This document shows, one piece after another, positions 55,015 through 62,305 of a stretch of 64,000 nt of DNA; the stretch's first letter is position 1, and each line of letters begins with the position of its first letter. The DNA comes from Leifsonia shinshuensis (lineage in GTDB: Bacteria; Actinomycetota; Actinomycetes; Actinomycetales; Microbacteriaceae), in contig NZ_JACCFL010000001.1 in NCBI RefSeq assembly GCF_013410375.1, positions 2,356,001 to 2,420,000 of the forward strand. Reading direction: 5' to 3'. Below the pieces are notes generated by a model. The model worked only from the letters and a program-made list of their open reading frames with translations, was not told the origin of the DNA and searched no databases. The translations under genes were made by a program, and so were the position numbers.

Positions 55015-55059
55015 TCCCGACCCACAGAGTCCCATCGCACACAGAAGAGAGAGAATCAC

Positions 55060-56001
55060 ATGTTCGGATCCACGAAGGGCCGCATCGCGGCCGGTGTGCT
55101 CGCCGCGGGGGCGCTCATCGCCCTCAGCGCGTGCTCGTCCGGCGGCGGCGCGTTCAATAGCAGCACCAGCGGCAGTGGCGGCGGCTCCTCGAGCGACACC
55201 ATCACCGTCGGGTCTGCCGCGTTCGGCGAGAACGAGATCCTGATGCAGATCTACGGCCAGGCCCTCGCGGCCAACGGCGTCAAGGTCAGCTACAAGCCGA
55301 GCATCGGCCAGCGCGACGTGTACCTCAAGGCGCTGCAGGACGGCTCGATCGACCTCGTCCCGGAGTACTCCGGCAACCTGCTGCAGTTCTACAACAAGAC
55401 CAGCACGGCCTCGTCCAGCGCGGACGTCTACGCCGCGCTGAACGACGCGCTGCCGAAGGGCTTCGAGGTGCTCGACCAGGCCAAGGCGCAGGACGCCGAC
55501 GCCTACAACGTCACCAAGGAGTTCTCCGACAAGTACGGCGTGACCAGTCTGGAGGACCTCAAGAAGGTCACCGTGCCGCTGACCGTCGGCGCGAACCCCG
55601 AGTTCGCCACCCGGCCCTACGGCATCCCCGGGCTCAAGTCGGCCTACGGCGTGACAGCGACGCTCACCCCGATCAGCGACTCGGGCGGCCCGCTCACTGT
55701 CGCCGCGCTCAAGAACGGCAGCGTGCAGCTGGCCGACATCTACACCACCACCCCGGCCATCAAGGACAACGGGTTCGTCGTGCTGAAGGACCCGAAGAAC
55801 CTGATCGCGGCGCAGAACATCGTGCCGCTGATCAACAGCAAGAAGGCCTCGGACAAGGTCAAGTCGGTGCTCAACAAGGTCTCGGCCGAGCTCACCACCG
55901 ACGACCTCATCACCATGAACAGCGAGAACCAGGGCGCCAGCAAGACCCAGCCGGACGCCGTGGCCCAGAAGTGGCTGCAGGAGCACCCGATCAAGGTGTG
56001 A
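55060..56001 (+). CDS. osmolyte-binding lipoprotein (OpuC-type substrate-binding protein)
   Basis: 313 residues. Lipobox LSAC with Cys25, a Ser/Gly-rich linker, then ITVGSAAFGENEILMQIYGQAL and LKALQDGSIDLVPEYSGNLL, the start of the glycine betaine/choline-binding fold, with the late LQLADIYTTTPAI-like hinge. Extracellular receptor of the importer. ATG 55060 has AGAGAGA upstream. Substrate class is family-based; aromatic-cage residues could not be assigned by eye. Confidence 0.9.
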   Translation: MFGSTKGRIAAGVLAAGALIALSACSSGGGAFNSSTSGSGGGSSSDTITVGSAAFGENEILMQIYGQALAANGVKVSYKPSIGQRDVYLKALQDGSIDLVPEYSGNLLQFYNKTSTASSSADVYAALNDALPKGFEVLDQAKAQDADAYNVTKEFSDKYGVTSLEDLKKVTVPLTVGANPEFATRPYGIPGLKSAYGVTATLTPISDSGGPLTVAALKNGSVQLADIYTTTPAIKDNGFVVLKDPKNLIAAQNIVPLINSKKASDKVKSVLNKVSAELTTDDLITMNSENQGASKTQPDAVAQKWLQEHPIKV

Positions 56002-56049
56002 CGGTGGGGTGACATCCCTCGGGGAGGGCGACCTCTCCAGGACACCGCG

Positions 56050-56079
56050 TGCGGCGGCTCGGGCGACCGGGCCGCCGCA
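56050..56079. terminator. bidirectional terminator hairpin
   Basis: TGCGGCGGCTCGG (56050-56062) pairs with CCGGGCCGCCGCA (56067-56079) around a GCGA tetraloop, with one T-G pair. Lies between the convergent binding-protein and TetR genes. Confidence 0.75.
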
Positions 56080-56095
56080 TCCGTCTTCTCAGGCC

Positions 56096-56677
56096 CTATT
56101 CCGTGCGGATGAGCGACCAGAACGCCTCGATCGCGTCGGCCATGTCGGCGCTCGGGTCGAGCATCCACTGCACCTGCATGCCGTCCGCGACCGCCACCGC
56201 GAGGCGGGCGAGCGTCCGCGGGTCCACCCCGGCGCGCACCCGGCCGGCGGCCTGCTCCGAGCGGATGTACTGCTCCAGGCCGCCGACGATCAGCGCGTAG
56301 CGGTTCACGAAGTAGTCGTGGCCGGGATGGTCGGGGTCCGCCGCCTCCGCCGAGATCGTCGCGTACAGCTGCACGAGCCCGGGCACCTCCGCGTTGTGCC
56401 GCACGATGCCCACCAGGCCGTCGAACGCGCCCGACCAATCCGCGCCGAGGTCGCCGGCCGCGGAGTCGACCTCGTCCCGCTTGCGCAGGACCTCGGCGAA
56501 CAGCTCCTCCTTGGAGGAGAAGTGGTGCAGCAGGCCGGCCTGGCTGAGCCCGACGGAGTCGGCGATCTCGCGCAGGGACGCCTTGCGGTAGCCCTTCTCG
56601 GCGAACACCTCCAGGGCGCGCGCGAGGATCTCCTCGCGCTTGGCGATCCCCTTGGCGTATCCGCGTCGTTCCGGCAT
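56096..56677 (-). CDS. TetR-family transcriptional regulator
   Basis: 193 residues. The DNA-binding domain (about 14-60) includes KASLREIADSVGLSQAGLLHHFSSKEELF, a BetI/AcrR-like TetR helix-turn-helix. The C-terminal domain resembles the type that binds small hydrophobic ligands. Single gene, convergent with the osmolyte transporter; target unknown. Confidence 0.87.
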   Translation of the reverse strand: MPERRGYAKGIAKREEILARALEVFAEKGYRKASLREIADSVGLSQAGLLHHFSSKEELFAEVLRKRDEVDSAAGDLGADWSGAFDGLVGIVRHNAEVPGLVQLYATISAEAADPDHPGHDYFVNRYALIVGGLEQYIRSEQAAGRVRAGVDPRTLARLAVAVADGMQVQWMLDPSADMADAIEAFWSLIRTE

Positions 56678-56704
56678 GGCTCCAGGCTAGTGGGCGGCAG
56701 CCGG

Positions 56705-57646
56705 TCAGCTCGTCAGGACCAGCACCGGCGGCACCACGACCAGCAGCGCGGTCGCCGTGACCACCAGGAGCCGCACGCCGGTCCCGACCGTGCGGTGGCC
56801 GGTGGTGAGACGCTCCTCGCGGGCGATCAGGGCGGAGCGGCGCTGCTCGGGCGTGCGCGGGTCCTTCGGGGCGCCGAGCGCCGTCCCGGCCGAGCCCGTG
56901 GAGTCCACGATCCGGATGGCGTCCGCCAGCACCGGGTCGCCGGAGGCCCGCCGGGCGGTGTCGTCGGCGAGCATCTCCACCAGCAGGGCCACGGCGTCTT
57001 GCGCGCGGGTGGCGATCGGGAACCACGGCAGGGCGCGCTTCCAGGAGCGGAACGCGTCGAGCAGGAGGTGGTGCTTCTGGCGCAGGTGCGCGCGCTCGTG
57101 GGCGATGACGGCGTCCAGCTGCTCGGTGGTGAGCAGCTCGATCATCCCCTCGGACAGCACGGTCACACTCCGGGCGCCGGGCAGGCAGTACGCGGCGGGG
57201 GCGGGGTGGTCGATGATGCGCGTCGCCGGCTCGTCGGGCAGCGGCGAGCTCAGCAGCCGCAGCAGCTCCATGTGGCGGTGGCGCTGGCGGCGGCTGCGCA
57301 CCGAGGTGAGGGCGAGGTTCAGCAGCAGGTGCGCGGTCAGCAGGACGGCGGCGCTGAGGAAGAACGTGTGCAGCAGCGAGACGCCGGCCGGGAGCGGCCC
57401 GCTGAACAGGGTGGCGGCCGCTCCGGAGATCCGGCTCGCGAGGTCGTACCCGAACGGCTGCAGGCCGGCGAGCAGCAGCGAGCCGATCATCGAGATGCCG
57501 CCGGCGAGCGCGATGGACTGCCAGAGCGCCAGGGCGAGCGCCGGGGCGGCGGGCGGCCATTTCGCGCGCGCCAGCAGCAGCGGCACCGGCCAGGCGAGGG
57601 CGACCGCCAGGACGCCGAGGAGGATGGCGGTCGAGTCGACGGGCAT
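56705..57646 (-). CDS. M56-family membrane metallopeptidase (BlaR1/MecR1-like)
   Basis: 313 residues. About four to five membrane segments; the cytoplasmic peptidase motif VIAHERAHLRQKHH (about 182) gives HExxH, with the downstream ADDTARRASGD supplying the third zinc ligand. No penicillin-binding sensor domain follows, unlike staphylococcal BlaR1. It should cut the BlaI-type repressor encoded just upstream (5-base gap), releasing it from DNA in response to an unknown signal. Confidence 0.88.
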   Translation of the reverse strand: MPVDSTAILLGVLAVALAWPVPLLLARAKWPPAAPALALALWQSIALAGGISMIGSLLLAGLQPFGYDLASRISGAAATLFSGPLPAGVSLLHTFFLSAAVLLTAHLLLNLALTSVRSRRQRHRHMELLRLLSSPLPDEPATRIIDHPAPAAYCLPGARSVTVLSEGMIELLTTEQLDAVIAHERAHLRQKHHLLLDAFRSWKRALPWFPIATRAQDAVALLVEMLADDTARRASGDPVLADAIRIVDSTGSAGTALGAPKDPRTPEQRRSALIAREERLTTGHRTVGTGVRLLVVTATALLVVVPPVLVLTS

Positions 57647-57651
57647 CCCGG

Positions 57652-58017
57652 TCAGCTGCGGGCGTCGAGGAGCCGGCGCAGCATCGCGGCCTCCGACTCG
57701 TCGACCGAGCCGACGAAGTACGCGAGGGCCTCCGTGCGGTCGGTGGAGGTCTCCAGGACTTCGCGCATCAGGTCGGCGACGTGGTTCGCCCGGCTCAGGG
57801 TGGCGAAGTAGAGGTGGGGGCGCGCGTCGCGGTCGCGGTCGACGAACCCCTTCTGCTCGAGGCGGGAGAGCACGGTGAGCACGGTGGTGAGCGCAGGGGT
57901 CTTGCCGTCGTCGCGGGTGGCCGCTAGCTTGTCGCGCAATTCGTTGGCGGTGATCGGGGCGTCGCCCGACCAGAGGGCGTCCATCACCGCCCGTTCGAGT
58001 TCTCCGAGATTCGCCAC
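57652..58017 (-). CDS. BlaI/MecI/CopY-family transcriptional repressor
   Basis: 121 residues, typical length. Winged helix (about 5-75; DALWSGDAPITANELRDKL and TTVLTVLSRLEQKGFVDRDRD) and a C-terminal dimerisation helix. Transcribed with the M56 peptidase and divergent from cydA, with two perfect 17-base operators in the 95-base gap. It therefore likely represses both its own operon and cydABDC. Confidence 0.92.
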   Translation of the reverse strand: MANLGELERAVMDALWSGDAPITANELRDKLAATRDDGKTPALTTVLTVLSRLEQKGFVDRDRDARPHLYFATLSRANHVADLMREVLETSTDRTEALAYFVGSVDESEAAMLRRLLDARS

Positions 58018-58049
58018 GGATCCAGAGTAGCGCGACGAGGCTGTGAATG

Positions 58050-58066
58050 TTCTACACTCTGTAGAA
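58050..58066. promoter_or_regulatory. BlaI operator 1
   Basis: TTCTACA-CTC-TGTAGAA, a perfect 7-bp-arm inverted repeat. It resembles the TACTACA/TGTAGTA core known for BlaI in mycobacteria. Confidence 0.75.
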
Positions 58067-58072
58067 GTAGTC

Positions 58073-58089
58073 TTCTACAAGGTGTAGAA
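58073..58089. promoter_or_regulatory. BlaI operator 2
   Basis: TTCTACA-AGG-TGTAGAA, same arms as operator 1 and 23 bases from it (start to start), about two helical turns, so bound dimers could sit on the same DNA face. Closer to cydA. Confidence 0.75.
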
Positions 58090-58112
58090 CAACGACCGGA
58101 AAGGTGGGCTGC

Positions 58113-59525
58113 GTGAACGAGATCCTCGATCCGCTACTGCTGGCGCGCTGGCAGTTCGGACTGACGACGATTTACCACTTCCTGTTCGTTCCGCTCACCA
58201 TCGGCCTGGTCACGGTCGTCGCGATCTTCCAGACCGCGTGGTACCGCAGCGGCAAGGTCCACTACCTCCAGCTCACGCACTTCTTCGGCAAGCTCTTCCT
58301 GATCAACTTCGCGATGGGCGTCGTCACCGGCATCGTGCAGGAGTTCCAATTCGGCATGAACTGGTCGAACTACTCCCGGTTCGTCGGCGACATCTTCGGT
58401 GCCCCGCTCGCGCTGGAGGGCCTGCTCGCGTTCTTCCTGGAGGCCACCTTCATCGGGCTCTGGATCTTCGGCTGGGACAAGCTGCCGCGCGGCATCCATC
58501 TCGCCTGCATCTGGATCACCGCGGCCGGCACGATCCTCTCGGCCTACTTCATCCTCGCCGCCAACGCGTTCATGCAGAACCCGGTCGGCTACACGCTGAA
58601 CCACGCGCGCGGCCGGGCGGAGCTCACCGACCTGTGGGCCGTGCTGACCAACAAGGTCGCGCTGGCCGCGTTCCCGCACACCATCTTCGGCTGCTTCATG
58701 GTCTCGGCCGGCCTCCTCATCTCGGTGGCCGCCTGGCACCTCTCCCGCAACCGCAACCTGGAGACCATGCGCCCTGCCCTGAAGTTCGGGCTCTGGATGA
58801 TGGTGGTCGCCGGGATCGGCAGCGTGTTCAGCGGCGACCAGCTGGGGCTCGCGATGGTGCAGACGCAGCCGATGAAGATGGCCGCGGCGGAGGCGCTCTA
58901 CAAGACCTCCACGGGCGCGGACGCGTCGTTCTCGATCTTCACGCTGGGCACGCCGGACGGCGTCCACGAGCTGTTCTCCATCCGGGTGCCGTACCTGCTG
59001 TCGTTCCTGTCGACGCACTCGCTCGACGGCACGGTGGAGGGCATCAACGACCTCAACGCCCACTACCAGGAGCTGTTCGGCCCCGGCGACTACACCCCGA
59101 TCATCTGGGTCACCTACTGGGCGTTCCGCTGGATGATCGGCCTCGGCCTGCTGCACGTCCTGGTCGCCGTCGTCGGTCTCTGGTTCACCCGAAAGGGCCG
59201 GACGCCGCCGTGGGCGTGGATGTGGAAGGTCGCCATCTGGGCGTTCCCGCTGTCCCTGGGCGCGATGATCGTGGGCTGGATCTTCACCGAGATGGGCCGG
59301 CAGCCCTGGATCGTGTTCAGCCTGATGAAGACGCAGGACGGCGTCTCACCCGGTACCACCGGACTGGAGGTCCTGATCTCGCTGATCGCCTTCACCGCGA
59401 TCTACGGCACGCTGGCCGTGGTCGAGTTCAAGCTCATCAAACGCGCGGCCCAGAAGGGACCGGCCCCCGCCGAGGACCACCTCGACGACGAGGGCAAGCA
59501 CGTCCCGGTCGCCACGGTCTACTAG
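58113..59525 (+). CDS. cydA: cytochrome bd ubiquinol oxidase subunit I
   Basis: 470 residues, about nine membrane segments. RWQFGLTTIYHFLFVPLTIG with the heme ligand His, GVVTGIVQEFQFGMNW, and SGDQLGLAMVQTQPMKMAAAEAL (Met ligand and quinol-binding region) are diagnostic. It is the short Q-loop form. GTG 58113 (VNEILDPLLLARWQ) is preferred over GTG 58104 because AAGG lies at the right distance; the alternative adds three residues. Terminal oxidase for low oxygen or stress. Confidence 0.95.
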   Translation: MNEILDPLLLARWQFGLTTIYHFLFVPLTIGLVTVVAIFQTAWYRSGKVHYLQLTHFFGKLFLINFAMGVVTGIVQEFQFGMNWSNYSRFVGDIFGAPLALEGLLAFFLEATFIGLWIFGWDKLPRGIHLACIWITAAGTILSAYFILAANAFMQNPVGYTLNHARGRAELTDLWAVLTNKVALAAFPHTIFGCFMVSAGLLISVAAWHLSRNRNLETMRPALKFGLWMMVVAGIGSVFSGDQLGLAMVQTQPMKMAAAEALYKTSTGADASFSIFTLGTPDGVHELFSIRVPYLLSFLSTHSLDGTVEGINDLNAHYQELFGPGDYTPIIWVTYWAFRWMIGLGLLHVLVAVVGLWFTRKGRTPPWAWMWKVAIWAFPLSLGAMIVGWIFTEMGRQPWIVFSLMKTQDGVSPGTTGLEVLISLIAFTAIYGTLAVVEFKLIKRAAQKGPAPAEDHLDDEGKHVPVATVY

Positions 59526-59535
59526 GAGCATCGAC

Positions 59536-60570
59536 ATGGATCTCGCAGTCCTCTGGTTCGGCATCATCGCCTTCTTCTTCATCGGCTACTTCGTGCTCGA
59601 CGGGTTCGACTTCGGCGTCGGGATGTCGCTGCCGTTCCTCGGCAGGGACGAGACGGATCGCCGCGTGCTCATCAACACCATCGGCCCGGTCTGGGACCTC
59701 AACGAGACCTGGCTGATCGTCGGCGGCGCCGCGCTCTTCGCCGCGTTCCCGGAGTGGTACGCGACCCTGTTCAGCGGTTTCTACCTCGCGCTGCTGCTGA
59801 TCCTGATCGCGCTCATCCTGCGCGGGGTGTCGTTCGAGTACCGGCACCAGCGGCCCGAGTCGCAGTGGAAGCGCTGGTTCGACGGGATGATCGTGGTCGG
59901 CTCGGCCGTGCCCGCGCTGCTCTGGGGGGTCGCCTTCGCGAACATCGTGCAGGGCGTGGCCCTCGACCACGGCCACAACTACACCGGGACGCTGTTCGAC
60001 CTCCTGAACGGCTACGCACTGCTCGGCGGACTGACCACCCTGCTGCTGTTCTTCACCCACGGCGTCGTCTTCGTCTCGCTCAAGGCGGAGGGCGACATCC
60101 GGGTGCGGGCGCGTCGGCTGGCGGTCCGCTCCGGCATCCTCACCATCGTGGTGGCCGCCGCGTTCCTCACCTGGACCGTCATCGCGCACTTCTCGGTGGC
60201 GCTGCTGGTCCTGGCCGCGCTGGCCGCGGTCGCGCTGATCGTCTCGTGGATCCTGAACCTCCGCGGGGCGGAGGGCTGGTCGTTCGCGTTCATGGCGGTC
60301 ACGATCGCGCTGGCCGTGGTGTCGCTGTTCTCCGCGCTGTTCCCGAACGTGATGCCGTCGGTTCCGCACCCCGAGAACAGCCTGACCATCGCCAACGCCT
60401 CCAGCACGGAGACCACGCTGACGATCATGACCTGGGTCGCGGTGATCTTCCTGCCGCTGATCCTGGCGTACCAGGCGTTCACGTACTGGGTCTTCCGCAA
60501 GCGGGTCTCGCGCTCGCAGATCCCGGCGGAGCCGGCCGAGCCCGCCGATCCCGAACCGGTGGCCGCCTGA
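59536..60570 (+). CDS. cydB: cytochrome bd ubiquinol oxidase subunit II
   Basis: 344 residues with about eight membrane segments. The N-terminal LDGFDFGVGM and IGPVWDLNETWLIVGG are the CydB signatures. Ten bases after cydA. The Pro/Glu-rich C-terminal tail (about 325-344) is cytoplasmic. Ends one base before cydD. Confidence 0.95.
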   Translation: MDLAVLWFGIIAFFFIGYFVLDGFDFGVGMSLPFLGRDETDRRVLINTIGPVWDLNETWLIVGGAALFAAFPEWYATLFSGFYLALLLILIALILRGVSFEYRHQRPESQWKRWFDGMIVVGSAVPALLWGVAFANIVQGVALDHGHNYTGTLFDLLNGYALLGGLTTLLLFFTHGVVFVSLKAEGDIRVRARRLAVRSGILTIVVAAAFLTWTVIAHFSVALLVLAALAAVALIVSWILNLRGAEGWSFAFMAVTIALAVVSLFSALFPNVMPSVPHPENSLTIANASSTETTLTIMTWVAVIFLPLILAYQAFTYWVFRKRVSRSQIPAEPAEPADPEPVAA

Positions 60571-60571
60571 C

Positions 60572-62305
60572 GTGCGCCCGCTCGACCCCCGACTCCTCCG
60601 CTACGCGGGCGCGACGCGCGTCACGCTGGCGACCGGCGCCCTCGTCACGGTGCTGCAGACCGCGGCGGTCGTCGCGTTCGCCTGGCTGGTCACCCGGCTG
60701 GTCGTGCGCGCGATCGCGGGGGCGCCGTTCCCCGAGCTGTCCGCGCTGTTCGCCTGGCTGGTGCTCGTGGTGGTCGCGAGGGGTGTGCTGCTCTGGCTGG
60801 CGGAGGCGGTGTCGGCGCGCGGCGGGGCCACCGTCGTAGCGCAGCTGCGGGAGCAGCTCGTGGACGCCTTCGGCCGCCTCGGGCCGCAGGGGCTCGCCGG
60901 GCGCAGCAGCGCCGACCTGACTCTGGTCGCCGGGCGAGGGATGGACGCGCTCGACGGCTACTTCGCCAAATACCTGCCGCAACTCATCGGGACCGCGGTG
61001 GCCATGCCGTTGCTCGTGCTGGTGATCGGCTGGCAGGACCTCACCAGCGGCATCATCCTCGTCCTCACCCTCCCGCTCATCCCGGTCTTCATGGTGCTCG
61101 TGGGCTGGGCGACGCAGGCCGCGCAGAAGAAGCAGTGGGCGGCGCTGTCCACGCTGTCACGCGGCTTCCTCGACGTGGTCGCCGGGCTGCCGACGCTCAC
61201 GCTGTTCGGCCGGCAGCACCGGCAGGAGGCGCGCATCCGGCGGGTGAGCGAGGAGTACCGGGCGCGCACGATGACGGTGCTCCGGATGTCGTTCCTCTCC
61301 GGGTTCGTGCTCGAGCTGGCGGCCAGCCTGTCGGTCGCGCTCATCGCCGTGGCGATCGGCCTCCGCCTGCTCGGCGGCTCGCTCGACCTCTCCGTCGGCC
61401 TGTTCGTGCTCCTGCTCGCGCCGGAGGCGTTCCTCCCGCTCCGCAACGTCGGGGCGAGCTACCACGCGGCGACGGAGGGCATGGAGGCCGCGGCGAAGGC
61501 GTTCGAGGTGCTCGACGCCGCGCAGGACGCCGTGCCGGAGGCCGCGGCCGCCGCGGACGGGGACGGCCTGGTGTTCTCCGAGGTGGTCGTGAGCTACGAC
61601 GGGATCCCCGTGGTCGGACCGTTCTCGGGCGCGGTGCGGCCGGGGACGCTCGCGGCGCTGAGCGCGCCGAGCGGCGCGGGCAAGTCCAGTCTGGTGGCGG
61701 CGGCGCTCGGCTTCGCGACCTGCACCGGCGTGATCTCCGCCGGCGGACGCGCGGACGCCGCCGGCCGACGGGAGGCCATCGCCTGGGCCGGCCAGCGTCC
61801 GGGCCTGCGCGCGGGCACGATCGCCGAGAATGTGGCCCTGGGGGAGACCGCACCGGACACTGCTCCGGTCGCGGAGGCACTGCGCGCGGCGGCGGCGCCG
61901 GAGCTGGATCCCGCCCTCCTCGTCGGTGCGGGCGGGACGGGACTGTCCGGTGGCCAGGCGCAGCGCGTCGCGGTCGCGCGCGCTCTGTACCGGCTGCGCG
62001 CACGGTCGTGCGGCGTGCTCATCCTCGACGAGCCCACGTCGGCTCTCGACGCGGACACCGAGCGGGCGTTGGTCGCCTCGCTGCGGGCCGTCGCGGCGGA
62101 GGGGGTGGCGGTGCTGGTGGTCAGCCACCGGGAGGCGGTCGTGGCGGCCGCCGATGAGGTTCTGGAGCTCGGCGGGGTCCTGGAGCGCGACGGGGTCCTG
62201 GAGCGCGATGGAGTCTCGGAGCACGAGGGGGTCCACGAGCGCGACGGGGTTCTGGAGCGCTCCGGTGTCCTGCAGAACGGAGGGCTCTCCGATGTCCGTC
62301 ACTAG
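60572..62305 (+). CDS. cydD: CydD-type ABC exporter subunit with C-terminal hexapeptide repeats
   Basis: 577 residues: about six membrane segments (about 15-300), then an ATPase domain with Walker A SAPSGAGKSSLVAAAL, signature LSGGQAQRVAVARALY and Walker B VLILDEPTSALD. With CydC it exports glutathione/cysteine-type thiols needed to assemble the bd oxidase. The C-terminal tail (about 535-570) consists of six imperfect copies of a GVLERD-type hexapeptide, absent from known CydD. GTG start one base after cydB; overlaps cydC by 14 bases. Confidence 0.93.
   Translation: MRPLDPRLLRYAGATRVTLATGALVTVLQTAAVVAFAWLVTRLVVRAIAGAPFPELSALFAWLVLVVVARGVLLWLAEAVSARGGATVVAQLREQLVDAFGRLGPQGLAGRSSADLTLVAGRGMDALDGYFAKYLPQLIGTAVAMPLLVLVIGWQDLTSGIILVLTLPLIPVFMVLVGWATQAAQKKQWAALSTLSRGFLDVVAGLPTLTLFGRQHRQEARIRRVSEEYRARTMTVLRMSFLSGFVLELAASLSVALIAVAIGLRLLGGSLDLSVGLFVLLLAPEAFLPLRNVGASYHAATEGMEAAAKAFEVLDAAQDAVPEAAAAADGDGLVFSEVVVSYDGIPVVGPFSGAVRPGTLAALSAPSGAGKSSLVAAALGFATCTGVISAGGRADAAGRREAIAWAGQRPGLRAGTIAENVALGETAPDTAPVAEALRAAAAPELDPALLVGAGGTGLSGGQAQRVAVARALYRLRARSCGVLILDEPTSALDADTERALVASLRAVAAEGVAVLVVSHREAVVAAADEVLELGGVLERDGVLERDGVSEHEGVHERDGVLERSGVLQNGGLSDVRH
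62174..62281 (+). repeat. six 18-bp coding repeats in the CydD tail
   Basis: Six in-frame units translating GVLERD, GVLERD, GVSEHE, GVHERD, GVLERS, GVLQNG. A short-unit minisatellite in a coding sequence. Confidence 0.85.

Noticed and set aside
56705..58017. Beta-lactamase resistance locus
   Set aside because: BlaI and M56 genes are present, but no beta-lactamase or penicillin-binding sensor is found; the operators face cydA.
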